Source: Micromonospora polyrhachis (GTDB lineage Bacteria > Actinomycetota > Actinomycetes > Mycobacteriales > Micromonosporaceae). Taken from it: a stretch of DNA of 64,000 nucleotides. The position numbers and the translations under genes are program-made. The stretch lies in NCBI RefSeq assembly GCF_014203835.1, contig NZ_JACHJW010000001.1:930001-994000 (forward strand), given 5' to 3'. Position 1 is the stretch's first letter. Every line of letters starts with the position of its first letter. Shown here piece by piece: positions 17,478 through 25,547 of the stretch. The notes beneath the pieces are model-generated. The model saw only the letters and a program-made list of their open reading frames with translations, was not told the DNA's origin and did not search any database.

Positions 17478-17531
17478 CCCAGGGCGGCCGTTAGCCCAGG
17501 GCGGCCGTTAGCCCAGGGCGGCCGTTAGCCC
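17464..17531. repeat. 17-bp tandem repeat, four perfect copies including a stop codon
   Basis: Four head-to-tail perfect copies of AGGGCGGCCGTTAGCCC at 17464, 17481, 17498 and 17515. The first copy contains the last codons and TAG stop of the membrane-protein gene. Each unit is partly self-complementary (GGGC...GCCC), so the array can form small hairpins. This may be a recent slippage expansion at a gene end. Confidence 0.85.
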
Positions 17532-17654
17532 GCTGAGACGGGCCCGTCGGGCTCGCAGACGGTTCTGGTCACCCCTGGGGGGAGCAACTGTCCGCCGGCC
17601 GGCGCTGTCGTCACCAGCCAGCCGCCGTCAGCCGGTTGGTCGCCCGGGGCATCG

Positions 17655-18944
17655 TCAGACCGGTGGGTCGTCCATCTCCGGTGGCACCGGTAGCCAGCGG
17701 CGCACCCCCACGTCGAACCGGGCCAGCGGCTCCTCGCTACCGTCCCGGTGGATGCGATACAGCCCGGCACCGTCAGGAACGACCAGCGCCTCCATCCGCG
17801 GTTTGCCCTGCCCCCAGTCGGCTGGCGTCTCCTCGTCGGGAGCCCAGCGCAACACCGCCGCCCATTCGTCGGCCTGGGTGAACGGGGAGCCCTCCCCCAA
17901 CAGCCCCAACCGCCGGTAGAGCCGGACCGGAGTGTCCCGGCCCGGACCACGCCAGGCGTGCACCAGGCCGGCGGCCCGGTCGTAGCCCTGGTCGAGATAG
18001 GACGGTAGGTACTGCGGGGGAATCACCATCTGGAGCGTGAGCGGTACGTCCGGGTCCGGCTCGTCGTCTTCGTCATCGTCCTCGGCCATCCAGGACGCGC
18101 TCCGCTGGCTGGGCACCACCGGCTCGTCCTGCTCCGCAGCCACCAACCGGGATCGTTCGTCCTCGGCGGCGTCGGTCACCACCGTACGTAGCTGCCCCAG
18201 CCAGTTCCCGAGCGCGAGTACGGACTCCCCTGGCACGGTGGTGGTCAGCGCGGTGCCCGGGTTGACCGACAGTTGCCACGCCGGGTCGGGCCAGCTCTCC
18301 GCGAGCTGGTAGCTGCTGACCACGACGAAGTCGTGGTCACCGAGGGCCTGGCGTAGCCGGGCTTCGGAGGTGAAGACCGGCAGGGCCGGCTCACCGGCCG
18401 CGTCGGGCAGGCACCACCACGGAAACTCCGGGTCGGTCAGGTCCCGTGACTCCGAGCCGCCGGGGCGCAACGGTACGATGATCTCGCTCTTGAGCAGCGC
18501 GGCGGTCAGCAGATCCGGATCCTGCCGGATGATCGCGTCCCGGAGCGTCGCCTCGGCCTCGACCGCCGCTGGATCGGGCAACCCCCGCAGCTCGACGGTG
18601 GAGAGCCGGAGTCCGATCGGGAGCCCCGGGTCGACCGCCAACCACCAGCTTTCGTCGGGCCAACTGTCCACCACGTCGGTCAGGCTGACCAGGCGGTAGC
18701 TGACCGACTCCCCGGGCATGCAGACGGCGATCGCCGCTGGCGAGGTGAACGCGATGACGTGGGTGAGCCCGTCGAACACCCCGGTGGGCCAGGCCAGTTG
18801 CGCCCGGCCGGCGGCGGCCTCCGGCGAGACCGGCAGCAGCACCGGGCCACCAGCAAAGGCGGCGAGGAACGCATCCCGGTCACCGGCCTCGACCGCGGTG
18901 GCCATTGCCGTCTCCACCTCGGTCGCCGGCTGCCAGTCGGTCAC
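17655..18944 (-). CDS. SseB-family protein with duplicated domains
   Basis: A 429-residue soluble protein. Two copies of the SseB N-terminal domain are recognisable: about residues 1-125 (AAFAGGPVLLPVSPEAA, then FTSPAAIAVC) and 130-245 (AALLKSEIIVPLRP, then FTSEARLRQAL). Residues about 275-300 form an acidic linker, and a separate C-terminal domain (about 300-429) is unassigned. SseB-domain proteins commonly accompany WXG100/SUKH loci in actinobacteria; in enteric bacteria SseB is a secretion chaperone/regulator of a different system. The start overlaps the stop of the SUKH-3 gene (ATGA), so it is the last of three coupled genes. A role as an accessory or chaperone is inference. Confidence 0.75.
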   Translation of the reverse strand: MTDWQPATEVETAMATAVEAGDRDAFLAAFAGGPVLLPVSPEAAAGRAQLAWPTGVFDGLTHVIAFTSPAAIAVCMPGESVSYRLVSLTDVVDSWPDESWWLAVDPGLPIGLRLSTVELRGLPDPAAVEAEATLRDAIIRQDPDLLTAALLKSEIIVPLRPGGSESRDLTDPEFPWWCLPDAAGEPALPVFTSEARLRQALGDHDFVVVSSYQLAESWPDPAWQLSVNPGTALTTTVPGESVLALGNWLGQLRTVVTDAAEDERSRLVAAEQDEPVVPSQRSASWMAEDDDEDDEPDPDVPLTLQMVIPPQYLPSYLDQGYDRAAGLVHAWRGPGRDTPVRLYRRLGLLGEGSPFTQADEWAAVLRWAPDEETPADWGQGKPRMEALVVPDGAGLYRIHRDGSEEPLARFDVGVRRWLPVPPEMDDPPV

Positions 18945-19426
18945 CAGGTGCCGTCCAGTCGTACCCGGGCGGGCTGCCGGCCGAGCAGCAGTGTGCAGAG
19001 TGCCACGTCGAGTGTGTCGCCGAGGAACCAGTCACCGCCGTGGTCGAGCACGAACACCCTGCCCGCCTCGTCGATGGTCAGGATTCCGGTGCCGTCGCCC
19101 TCCTCACCGAGCGGAGTGACCGGACTGCCGAGGGCGTCAGCGAACGCGGTGAGGGTGGTCACGGAGTGCAGCACCCGGAACGGGTCCAGGTGCACGACGC
19201 TGGGCGCGATCTGTTCCCCGTCACCGGTCGGCTCCAGCCGCAGCCCGCCGAACTCGGCGTACGCCTCGATCGCCGCCGCCACGACGGCATGGTGTCGACC
19301 GTCCAGGTCGGCGTAACCGGCCAGCCGCAACGCCCAGTCGCGCGCCCGGTCGTCGTCGCGCTGCTGCGCCGACCAACCGGCCGCGGTGAGCAGTTCGGCC
19401 ACCTCGGGTGGGAAGCGGTCACTCAT
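18941..19426 (-). CDS. SUKH-3 immunity protein
   Basis: A 161-residue protein matching SUKH-3 along its whole length: FPPEVAELLTAAGWS at the start, then YAEFGGLRLEP, GEEGDGTGILTIDEAGRVFVL, and WFLGDTLDVALCTLLLG near the end. Its ATG overlaps the stop of the YwqJ-like deaminase gene upstream, and its own stop overlaps the SseB-family start. The strict coupling argues that it is the dedicated inhibitor of the deaminase. It resembles the C-terminal half of the SUKH-3 protein at 6764-7501, so the locus carries two immunity paralogues. Confidence 0.85.
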   Translation of the reverse strand: MSDRFPPEVAELLTAAGWSAQQRDDDRARDWALRLAGYADLDGRHHAVVAAAIEAYAEFGGLRLEPTGDGEQIAPSVVHLDPFRVLHSVTTLTAFADALGSPVTPLGEEGDGTGILTIDEAGRVFVLDHGGDWFLGDTLDVALCTLLLGRQPARVRLDGTW

Positions 19427-19821
19427 GCCGACACCTCCACGCCGAACCAGTCCAGCAGCGTCGCGCAGGAACGGCAGGGTAGCTGCGACTCGCCGTGCCG
19501 GGGGTCGGCCGGTTCACGTACCCGGGTCAGGCGGATCCGAGCCCCCCACAACAGCGACCGGGCGCGGGCCGGACTGATCGGACCGCCGACACGCTCCGCC
19601 TCGTAGAGCCGGTCGGAGATCAGCACCGGCTCGGCGCACCAGCCGAGAAACCGTTCCCGCTGCTCGATTGGCAGTTCGTTGAGGAAACGGCGGACCATGG
19701 GGTGCAGCTCGGGGGCCAGGTCGCCGCGCACCGACGTGTGCGTGTGGACGACACCGTCGATCAGCAGGGCCCCCACCGCGAGGGGCAGCATGCGAACCTC
19801 GCTCAACCCGTCCTCCCCCAA
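19423..19821 (-). CDS. YwqJ-like nucleic-acid deaminase (stand-alone)
   Basis: A 132-residue protein resembling the YwqJ-type deaminase domain of polymorphic toxins. Family landmarks are a VHTHTSVRGD segment, HPMVRRFLNELP, the zinc and catalytic Cys-Ala-Glu at GWCAEPVLIS, and a C-terminal CRSC pair (zinc ligands). Normally this domain forms the C-terminus of a large secreted toxin; here it is the whole protein, with no export domain. The start may be ATG 19821 or the internal Met at codon 11. It is coupled to a SUKH-3 gene. It could be a cytosolic toxin, an orphan toxin module awaiting fusion, or a component loaded onto the ESX system. Confidence 0.72.
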   Translation of the reverse strand: MGEDGLSEVRMLPLAVGALLIDGVVHTHTSVRGDLAPELHPMVRRFLNELPIEQRERFLGWCAEPVLISDRLYEAERVGGPISPARARSLLWGARIRLTRVREPADPRHGESQLPCRSCATLLDWFGVEVSA

Positions 19822-19982
19822 GACCGCGACAAACGGCCCACTGTCTCTCGACCCGGGCCTCTCCCGCAGCCTAGCGTCCGTTCCCCGGTCGGGGGCGTCC
19901 GAGGCGGCGGGGCTCCCGCCGGTTGGCGGGCCTGCGATAGGGTCGGCGCCAACCCCTCCATCGTCGTACGAAGCCCGGAGCC

Positions 19983-21662
19983 ATGACGCGCACCCTTCTC
20001 GTCTCCCCGGATCAGCCCGGCGCCTACCCGTCGATCGGCGAAGCGCTGGCGGCGGTGACGGACGACACCGTGGTCTCGGTCAGCCCCGGCACCTACTACG
20101 AGGCGCTGTTCATCAACGATCGTGGCGTCACCATCGTCGCCGCGCAGGGGCCGGGAACGGTCACCATCGACGCCTCCTCCGGTGCCTATCCGACCGTGTC
20201 CTGCAACAACGGTCGCCTCGAACTGCGCGACCTCGTCCTACGGTCCGGTGACGCCCCGACGGTCACGGTCGACCGGGCGAAACTGACCATGACCGGCTGT
20301 GAAGTGAGCGCCGGCTTCGGCGCGGCCATCAACGTGGGCAGCCGGTCCGAGTTCGAACTCACTCGCTGCCGGGTGACCGGTGGACGCTACGGCCTCGTCG
20401 TCGAGGACGCCAACGGCACCGTCGAGGGCTGCGAGTTCGCCGACCTGGTCGAGGACGGTGTCATCATCCGGATCGGCGCCAGCCCGACGGTCCGCACCAG
20501 CACCGTCACCCGCTGCGGCGGCCGGGGCATCTACGTCTACCAGTACGGCCGACCCACGATCGAGGCCTGCGACATCTCGCAGACCAACGGCGCGGGCATC
20601 GCCATCGTGCACCAGAGTGCTCCCGTACTACGCCGGTGCCGGATCCGCGACACCCGGGGACCGGCGGTCTCGTTCGCCCGGGGCTGCCAGGGCACGGTCG
20701 AGGAGTGCACGACGGAGAACACCGGCGTGCCGGCGATCGAGGTAGCCGAGGGTGCCACCCCCACCATCGTGGAGGGTACGGCCAGCAAGCGGGCGGTGTT
20801 CGGCGCGGAGGCGGCCCAGGCCGCCACGCAGCAGGACACCGCCCGGGTGGAGAAGCTCCTGGCCGACCTCGACGCGATGGTGGGGTTGGAGACGGTCAAG
20901 GACGAGGTCCGGGCCCTGATCGACGAGATCCAGGTCAACGAGTGGCGGCGGGGAGCCGGGCTACCGGTCGGTGCCGTCAGCCATCACCTGATCTTCGCGG
21001 GGGCACCGGGTACCGGTAAGACCACCGTGGCGCGCATCTACGGCGAACTGCTCGCCGCGCTCGGTGCGCTGCCGGGCGGGGACTTCCGCGAGGTGTCCCG
21101 GCGAGACCTGGTCGGCCAGTATCTCGGGCACACGGCCGAAAAGACGGCTGCCGCCTTCGAGCAGGCTCGCGGTGGAGTGCTGTTCATCGACGAGGCGTAC
21201 ACCCTGTCGCGCTCCTTCGGCAGCGGCGGAGACTTCGGCCAGGAGGCTATCGACACCCTGGTCAAGCTGATGGAAGACCACCGTGACGAGGTGGCCGTCA
21301 TCGCTGCGGGATACACCGCCGAGATGTTGCAGTTCCTCGACGCCAACCCTGGTCTGGCGTCGCGGTTCGCCAAGACCATCGAGTTCGGCAACTACTCCCC
21401 GGAGCAACTGGTCATCATCGTCCAGCGAATGGCCGGAGGCGACGAGTACCTGCTGGAGGATGGCGTCGTCGACGTGCTACAGGACCACTTCGCCAACATC
21501 GAACGCGACCAGAACTTCGGCAACGCCCGCGAGGCGCGCAAGCTCTTCGAGGGGGTACGGAAGGCGCAGGCACAACGGCTGCGTCAGTCCGGCAAACGGC
21601 CGAGCCTGGACGATCTCCGTACGGTGACCGCTGCTGACGTTCGCGTGGCGACCGGCCGCTGA
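19983..21662 (+). CDS. eccA: EccA-like AAA+ ATPase fused to an N-terminal beta-helix
   Basis: A 559-residue fusion. Residues about 10-270 are a right-handed parallel beta-helix with regular turns (repeats like [20 protein letters not shown] and [18 protein letters not shown]). Residues about 290-559 are a CbxX/CfqX-type AAA domain: Walker [10 protein letters not shown], Walker B VLFIDEAY, sensor residues and an arginine finger (LASRF). EccA proteins of mycobacterial ESX systems carry a TPR N-terminus instead. The gene sits just before eccE, supporting an ESX assembly or chaperone role, which is inferred. It is transcribed from a 161-bp region shared with the divergent deaminase operon. Confidence 0.85.
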   Translation: MTRTLLVSPDQPGAYPSIGEALAAVTDDTVVSVSPGTYYEALFINDRGVTIVAAQGPGTVTIDASSGAYPTVSCNNGRLELRDLVLRSGDAPTVTVDRAKLTMTGCEVSAGFGAAINVGSRSEFELTRCRVTGGRYGLVVEDANGTVEGCEFADLVEDGVIIRIGASPTVRTSTVTRCGGRGIYVYQYGRPTIEACDISQTNGAGIAIVHQSAPVLRRCRIRDTRGPAVSFARGCQGTVEECTTENTGVPAIEVAEGATPTIVEGTASKRAVFGAEAAQAATQQDTARVEKLLADLDAMVGLETVKDEVRALIDEIQVNEWRRGAGLPVGAVSHHLIFAGAPGTGKTTVARIYGELLAALGALPGGDFREVSRRDLVGQYLGHTAEKTAAAFEQARGGVLFIDEAYTLSRSFGSGGDFGQEAIDTLVKLMEDHRDEVAVIAAGYTAEMLQFLDANPGLASRFAKTIEFGNYSPEQLVIIVQRMAGGDEYLLEDGVVDVLQDHFANIERDQNFGNAREARKLFEGVRKAQAQRLRQSGKRPSLDDLRTVTAADVRVATGR

Positions 21663-21691
21663 ATGGCCGCCGAGACAAGAAGGGACCTGTG

Positions 21692-23284
21692 GTGACAGCT
21701 CCCGGCGCGGCACGTCCCGGTGAGCCGGGATGGCAGCACCAGACAGCCGGAGCGACCCAGCCGCCCTCAGCGGCTGCGGCCCGGCCGGCGGCAGGACCAG
21801 GACAGGCTCCCCCACCGACCGTCACCTGGGCTGGCTCTGCGGTATCCGGGTCCCCCGGACACGCCACTGTCCCGGCTGGGCCGGCCCAGGCCGCCTATCC
21901 GTACGCCGCACCGGCCCAGCCGTACACGCAGACACAGGCGCACACCCAGACGCAGACGAGGGGTGCGGCCGCTGCTTCGCACCCCGCTCAGGCCGCTGCC
22001 GCCACCAACGTCGCCGCGACGAGCGGGCCACCGGCCCAGGCCGGCGCTGCCGTCTCGGCCCGGGCCAGCGTCGCCGCTCAAACTACGGCGACGGAGTCCG
22101 CAGCGGCAGCGGTGGCCCGGCCCCGCCCACTGCGGTCGGGCATCGGCACCTTCCACGTCGCGCAACTGCTGGGCTGGCAGGTGGCCGGTGCTGCCGGACT
22201 CGCCGCCTACCAACACAGCGTCGCGGCCACCGCCGCCGTATCGGCCGGCGCGGCGCTGACCCTCGCCCCGACCCTGATCCGGCTCCGTGGGCGATGGGCC
22301 TACCAGTGGCTGCCGTTGTGGCTTCGCTACCGGCTCCGTCCCCACCGCCTGCCGGCCAGCGGCGGTAACCACGCCCTCAACCTGCTCTCCTTCGTGGAGA
22401 GTAGTGCCGCGCTCGACACCATCGACATCGACGACCAGTCGGTGGCACTCATCGGGCACCGGGGTGGGCTCAGCGCGGTGTTCGAACTGGACCCGGCCGA
22501 CGGGTCGCTGGTCGTCGGCCCACCGCAGCCCATCCCCTCGCCAGCGGAGCTGCTGCCCGCCGCCGACGACGAGTCGCCTTCGATCACCGTGCAGGTACTG
22601 ATCCACGTCGCACCGGCACCGAGGGTGTCTCTCGGACCCGGCGTCGTCGACCGGTCCTACCGGGAGTTGACCGACGGTGACGTGCCCGCACACCGTCGCG
22701 TGTGGGTGGTGCTCCAGGCGGCCCGCACCCCGGACTTCTACTCCGACGCCGAGCTACGGCCAGCGCTGACCTCGGCCATCCGCCGCACCCGTCGGCGGCT
22801 ACGGCGGGACCAGATCACCGCCCGGTTGCTCAACCGCGACGAGTTACTGGCCGCCGTCGGATACCTGGCCGAGCTGCCTCCGCAGGCGGACAAGGGCAAC
22901 GTGTACGGCGCCGCCAGTGGCCGAATGCTGGCCCGGGAGGGCTGGCAGACCTGGTGGACGGAGCAGATGCCGCAGACTTCCCATCGCCTCGTCCAGTGGC
23001 CTCGGATGCCCTGGCAGGTCGACAGCCTGCTGCGTCAGCTGCCGACCCTCGCCAGCGTGGTTTCCGTCGCGGTGACCCGTGACCCCAACCGCACCTCGCC
23101 CGGCGACGACGTGGCCGTCGAGGTCGGGTTCCGGCTCATCGCCCGGGACGCGAACACGCTGGCCGCCGGCAACCAGGCACTGGCCGAGGCCGTACGGCGG
23201 GACGGTGGCCGCACCGAGCGACTCGACGGTGAACAGGTGCGTGGCCTCGCCGCCACGCTGCCGCTCGGAGGTTTCCTGCGGTGA
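21692..23284 (+). CDS. eccE: Type VII secretion protein EccE
   Basis: About 530 residues. The first 145 are Ala/Pro/Gln-rich and disordered. Two membrane helices follow (about residues 150-195: FHVAQLLGWQVAGAAGLAAYQ and VAATAAVSAGAALTLAPTL), then the conserved EccE cytosolic domain (VALIGHRGGLSAVFELDP, and later RLDGEQVRGLAATLPLGG). Two GTG codons are adjacent (21689 and 21692); 21692 has the better spacing from AAGAAGGGA. EccE is the peripheral component of the ESX membrane complex. Its stop overlaps the next gene. Confidence 0.88.
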   Translation: MTAPGAARPGEPGWQHQTAGATQPPSAAAARPAAGPGQAPPPTVTWAGSAVSGSPGHATVPAGPAQAAYPYAAPAQPYTQTQAHTQTQTRGAAAASHPAQAAAATNVAATSGPPAQAGAAVSARASVAAQTTATESAAAAVARPRPLRSGIGTFHVAQLLGWQVAGAAGLAAYQHSVAATAAVSAGAALTLAPTLIRLRGRWAYQWLPLWLRYRLRPHRLPASGGNHALNLLSFVESSAALDTIDIDDQSVALIGHRGGLSAVFELDPADGSLVVGPPQPIPSPAELLPAADDESPSITVQVLIHVAPAPRVSLGPGVVDRSYRELTDGDVPAHRRVWVVLQAARTPDFYSDAELRPALTSAIRRTRRRLRRDQITARLLNRDELLAAVGYLAELPPQADKGNVYGAASGRMLAREGWQTWWTEQMPQTSHRLVQWPRMPWQVDSLLRQLPTLASVVSVAVTRDPNRTSPGDDVAVEVGFRLIARDANTLAAGNQALAEAVRRDGGRTERLDGEQVRGLAATLPLGGFLR

Positions 23285-23973
23285 ACGACTCCGCGTTTCC
23301 GGCCAGCCGGATGGGACTGTATCTGTCCGGACCGGCTGCTCTCGGCAGTCTCGACCTGCTGGCCGGTGCTGGTGGTCTGGTCATCGGGCACAACCGGCAG
23401 AAGGAGCCGGTCGTGTTGCGCCTGTTCCGGCCGGAGCCGGTGCGGCTGATGCTCGTCGGTGGGGTCCGCTGCGCCCAACTGCTGGCGTCGCGGGCGGTCG
23501 CGCTCGGTGCCCAACTCTTCATTCAGACCGGGCGGGAGCAGGTCTGGGACGCGTTCCTGCGCAGCGCCGTCATCGGCCGGGACGTCGTCTCCTTCCTCCC
23601 GGTCGGGGCGCAGCCACCCCAGCCGGCGTCCTCGTCCGCGCCGCAGCTGATGATCGTCGACACCGGGCCGGCCACCGGACCCGACTCCGTCGCCGGTACG
23701 CCCTGGCGGGCGACCCTGGTGGTTCGGGACGACCTGGCCAGTTGGGACGTGGACGCGTTGGTACGCAGCGACGTCGTGCTGTTGCAGCGGTTGACCGAGC
23801 CGGAGGCGGCGCTGGCCGTGTCGCCTCTCGGCCTGGCGGAGGCGCAGAACTGGTTGCCCCGCATCCATCCGGAGATGGTGGGCCTGGTCAGCAAGGGCCG
23901 GTTGCAGTGGGTGTTGCTGAGCATGACCAACTCGGAGCGCAGCCTTCTCGGTACGGTGGCCCGAGCCGGCTGA
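23281..23973 (+). CDS. Conserved protein coupled to eccE
   Basis: A 230-residue soluble protein whose GTG start overlaps the eccE stop (GTGA), so the two are translationally coupled. It shows alternating strands and helices (LDLLAGAGGLVIGHNRQKEP, VRLMLVGGVRCAQLLASRAV, DVVLLQRLTEPEAALAVSPLG) and no transmembrane segment. No catalytic motif or named family is recognised. The coupling suggests a partner of EccE or a cytosolic adaptor for the ESX complex. It is the last ESX-linked gene in this block and is followed by a hairpin. Confidence 0.8.
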   Translation: MNDSAFPASRMGLYLSGPAALGSLDLLAGAGGLVIGHNRQKEPVVLRLFRPEPVRLMLVGGVRCAQLLASRAVALGAQLFIQTGREQVWDAFLRSAVIGRDVVSFLPVGAQPPQPASSSAPQLMIVDTGPATGPDSVAGTPWRATLVVRDDLASWDVDALVRSDVVLLQRLTEPEAALAVSPLGLAEAQNWLPRIHPEMVGLVSKGRLQWVLLSMTNSERSLLGTVARAG

Positions 23974-24141
23974 CCGGTCGACGCCACCGGATGTGCAGCG
24001 GAACGAGGCCCTCGGCCACCCGACCCTGATCGCTCTGGATCGCTACCCTGAGTGCTCCGGATCGGCAGCGGACCGACGCCTCGGCACCCGACCCTGAGCT
24101 ATCCGGATCGCCGTCGGCCGGGTCGGGTGGGCATGCGAAGA

Positions 24142-24182
24142 GACGGCCACCCAGCCGCCTGGCAGGCGGTCGGGTGGCCGTC
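24142..24182. terminator. Nested hairpin terminator
   Basis: An outer 11-bp stem (GACGGCCACCC at 24142-24152 with GGGTGGCCGTC at 24172-24182) encloses an inner GCCGCCTG/CAGGCGGT stem. It lies between convergent genes, 28 bp after the stop of the minus-strand membrane gene, and probably serves both directions. The remaining 23974-24141 holds short degenerate GACCCTGA/GGATCG repeats and nothing coding. Confidence 0.7.
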
Positions 24183-24210
24183 GGGGGTATGTGCGTGCGG
24201 GTGGGTGGGG

Positions 24211-24480
24211 TCAGTAGCGGCGGCGACCGTAGGCACCGGCCGCGATGGCCACGCCCACGGCGGCGAAGGCGACCTGGATGAACAGCTCGATCCAGTCGAC
24301 ACCACCGGTGTCATCGACGCCGAGGGCAGCCGCGACGACCGTGCCCAGCAGCGCGGCGACCACACCGATGACCAGGGTGAGCCAGATCGGGATGCTCTGC
24401 TTGCCGGGTACGACGAGCCGGCCCAGGGCACCGATGATCAGGCCGATGATGATGGCGGTGAAGATGCCGGTAACTTCCAT
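24211..24480 (-). CDS. GlsB/YeaQ/YmgE family stress membrane protein
   Basis: An 89-residue protein with three membrane helices (IFTAIIIGLIIGALGRLVVPG, LVIGVVAALLGTVVAAALG and LFIQVAFAAVGVAIAAG) and the family's GALGRLVVPGKQ motif. This family is labelled transglycosylase-associated, although no enzymatic activity has been shown. It is often induced by stress in actinomycetes. It stands alone between yaaA and the ESX block, with its own hairpin terminator. Confidence 0.9.
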   Translation of the reverse strand: MEVTGIFTAIIIGLIIGALGRLVVPGKQSIPIWLTLVIGVVAALLGTVVAAALGVDDTGGVDWIELFIQVAFAAVGVAIAAGAYGRRRY

Positions 24481-24581
24481 GAGAGCCGTCCCCTCAACGT
24501 TTGTCGTCTGGGCCGGTCATTGCCCACCGCCACCGGTGCCGAAACTCGGTCCGACCTGTGGTCGGGACGTACGGTTGGTGG

Positions 24582-25367
24582 TCAGTCGGAGAGGCGGACG
24601 CTCAGGCCCTTTCCGCCGAACTCCTGGCACACGAAGACCGGCTGCTGCCCGGTGCTCGCCTCGACATCGAAACGGTAGCCGATCTCGGCGAACTCCGGGA
24701 TGCGCTGCGCCGTGTCGACCCGGGATGTGACCAGCCAGCGGGCGAATGCACCTCTGGCGATCTTGGCGTGCACCACCACGAACTTGGGTGTGCCGGTCTT
24801 CGGGTCGATGGTTAGGAACTTGGGGGTTACCAACCGGCTCGATTCGACGAAAGGCGTGACCGTCTTGCTGTATTCGACGGCGGCCAGGTTCACGATGAGT
24901 CCGCTGGCGGGGAGGTTTCGGGCGATCGCCTCACCCCAGAATCGGTAGAGGTTGGCATACGCCGGATCGGGCAACCGATAGCCCATTTCAAGCCGGTACG
25001 GCTGGATACCGTCGTTGGGGCGCAAGATCCCGTACAGGCCGGAGAGAATGCGTAGATGCCGATTGGCGTAGTCCCGATCCGCCGGGGAGAGGTCCCCGGC
25101 GCGCAGGCCGCTGTAGATGTCACCGACGAAGGTGTCCACGGCCGGCATCTGGGCCTGTGGTTCGACCCCCCAGTCGGCGAGGAGCGTGTGGATACGCTCC
25201 GCCAGGTCGGGCGAGACCGCCATGACCTTCGTCAACTGCTCCGGGGAGAGGGTCTTCAGGTAGTCGGCGAGCGTTCGGGCTCGCTCAAGCAGGGCCGGTG
25301 TGTCGAGGGACAGGTCGCCGCGCGCCGACGGCCGCATCGTCTTCGAGGAGTGGAGCAGAATAATCAT
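24582..25367 (-). CDS. yaaA: YaaA-family peroxide stress protein (DUF328)
   Basis: A 261-residue YaaA homologue of full length. It begins MIILLHSSKTM and carries the family blocks SGLYGILRPNDGIQPYRLEMG, LIVNLAAVEYSKTV and the C-terminal KIARGAFARWL. In E. coli YaaA lowers free iron and limits peroxide damage to DNA. The ATG overlaps the stop of a 20-codon upstream frame (ATGA), and no separate ribosome site is needed if the two are coupled. Confidence 0.92.
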   Translation of the reverse strand: MIILLHSSKTMRPSARGDLSLDTPALLERARTLADYLKTLSPEQLTKVMAVSPDLAERIHTLLADWGVEPQAQMPAVDTFVGDIYSGLRAGDLSPADRDYANRHLRILSGLYGILRPNDGIQPYRLEMGYRLPDPAYANLYRFWGEAIARNLPASGLIVNLAAVEYSKTVTPFVESSRLVTPKFLTIDPKTGTPKFVVVHAKIARGAFARWLVTSRVDTAQRIPEFAEIGYRFDVEASTGQQPVFVCQEFGGKGLSVRLSD

Positions 25368-25426
25368 TTCTTGTCGATCATATCGACCTCGTCGGACCGG
25401 TTGACGGTATTCTTCGCCTTGCCCAC
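25364..25426 (-). CDS. 20-codon small reading frame coupled to yaaA
   Basis: A GTG-started frame of 20 codons (begins VGKAKNTVNR, ends VDMIDKK) with a strong GAGGAGG site 5 nt upstream. Its TGA overlaps the yaaA ATG. The strong ribosome site belongs to this frame, whereas yaaA has none of its own, so translation of the peptide probably delivers ribosomes to yaaA. The peptide is charged and hydrophilic. Whether it has a function of its own is unknown; it may be only a coupling device. Confidence 0.5.
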   Translation of the reverse strand: MGKAKNTVNRSDEVDMIDKK

Positions 25427-25464
25427 GAAGTCCTCCTCACCCGTTCCGACAAATTGAGTGGATC

Positions 25465-25470
25465 ATTGTA
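25465..25470 (-). promoter_or_regulatory. Putative -10 element for the yaaA transcript
   Basis: On the minus strand TACAAT occurs about 38 nt before the small upstream frame, in a locally less GC-rich patch. No clear -35 is seen. It is the only sigma-70-like -10 in the gap between the acyltransferase and yaaA. Confidence 0.4.
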
Positions 25471-25507
25471 GCGGTCGACCGAGGTGCAGCAGACCCGCGA
25501 GACGGAT

Positions 25508-25538
25508 GTCCCCGCCCGCCGCTGCGGCGGGCGGGGAC
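25508..25538. terminator. GC-rich hairpin terminator after acyltransferase
   Basis: A perfect 13-bp stem (GTCCCCGCCCGCC with GGCGGGCGGGGAC) and 5-nt loop begin 9 bp beyond the stop of the minus-strand acyltransferase. They separate it from the yaaA promoter. Confidence 0.7.
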
Positions 25539-25547
25539 ACCGATTGG

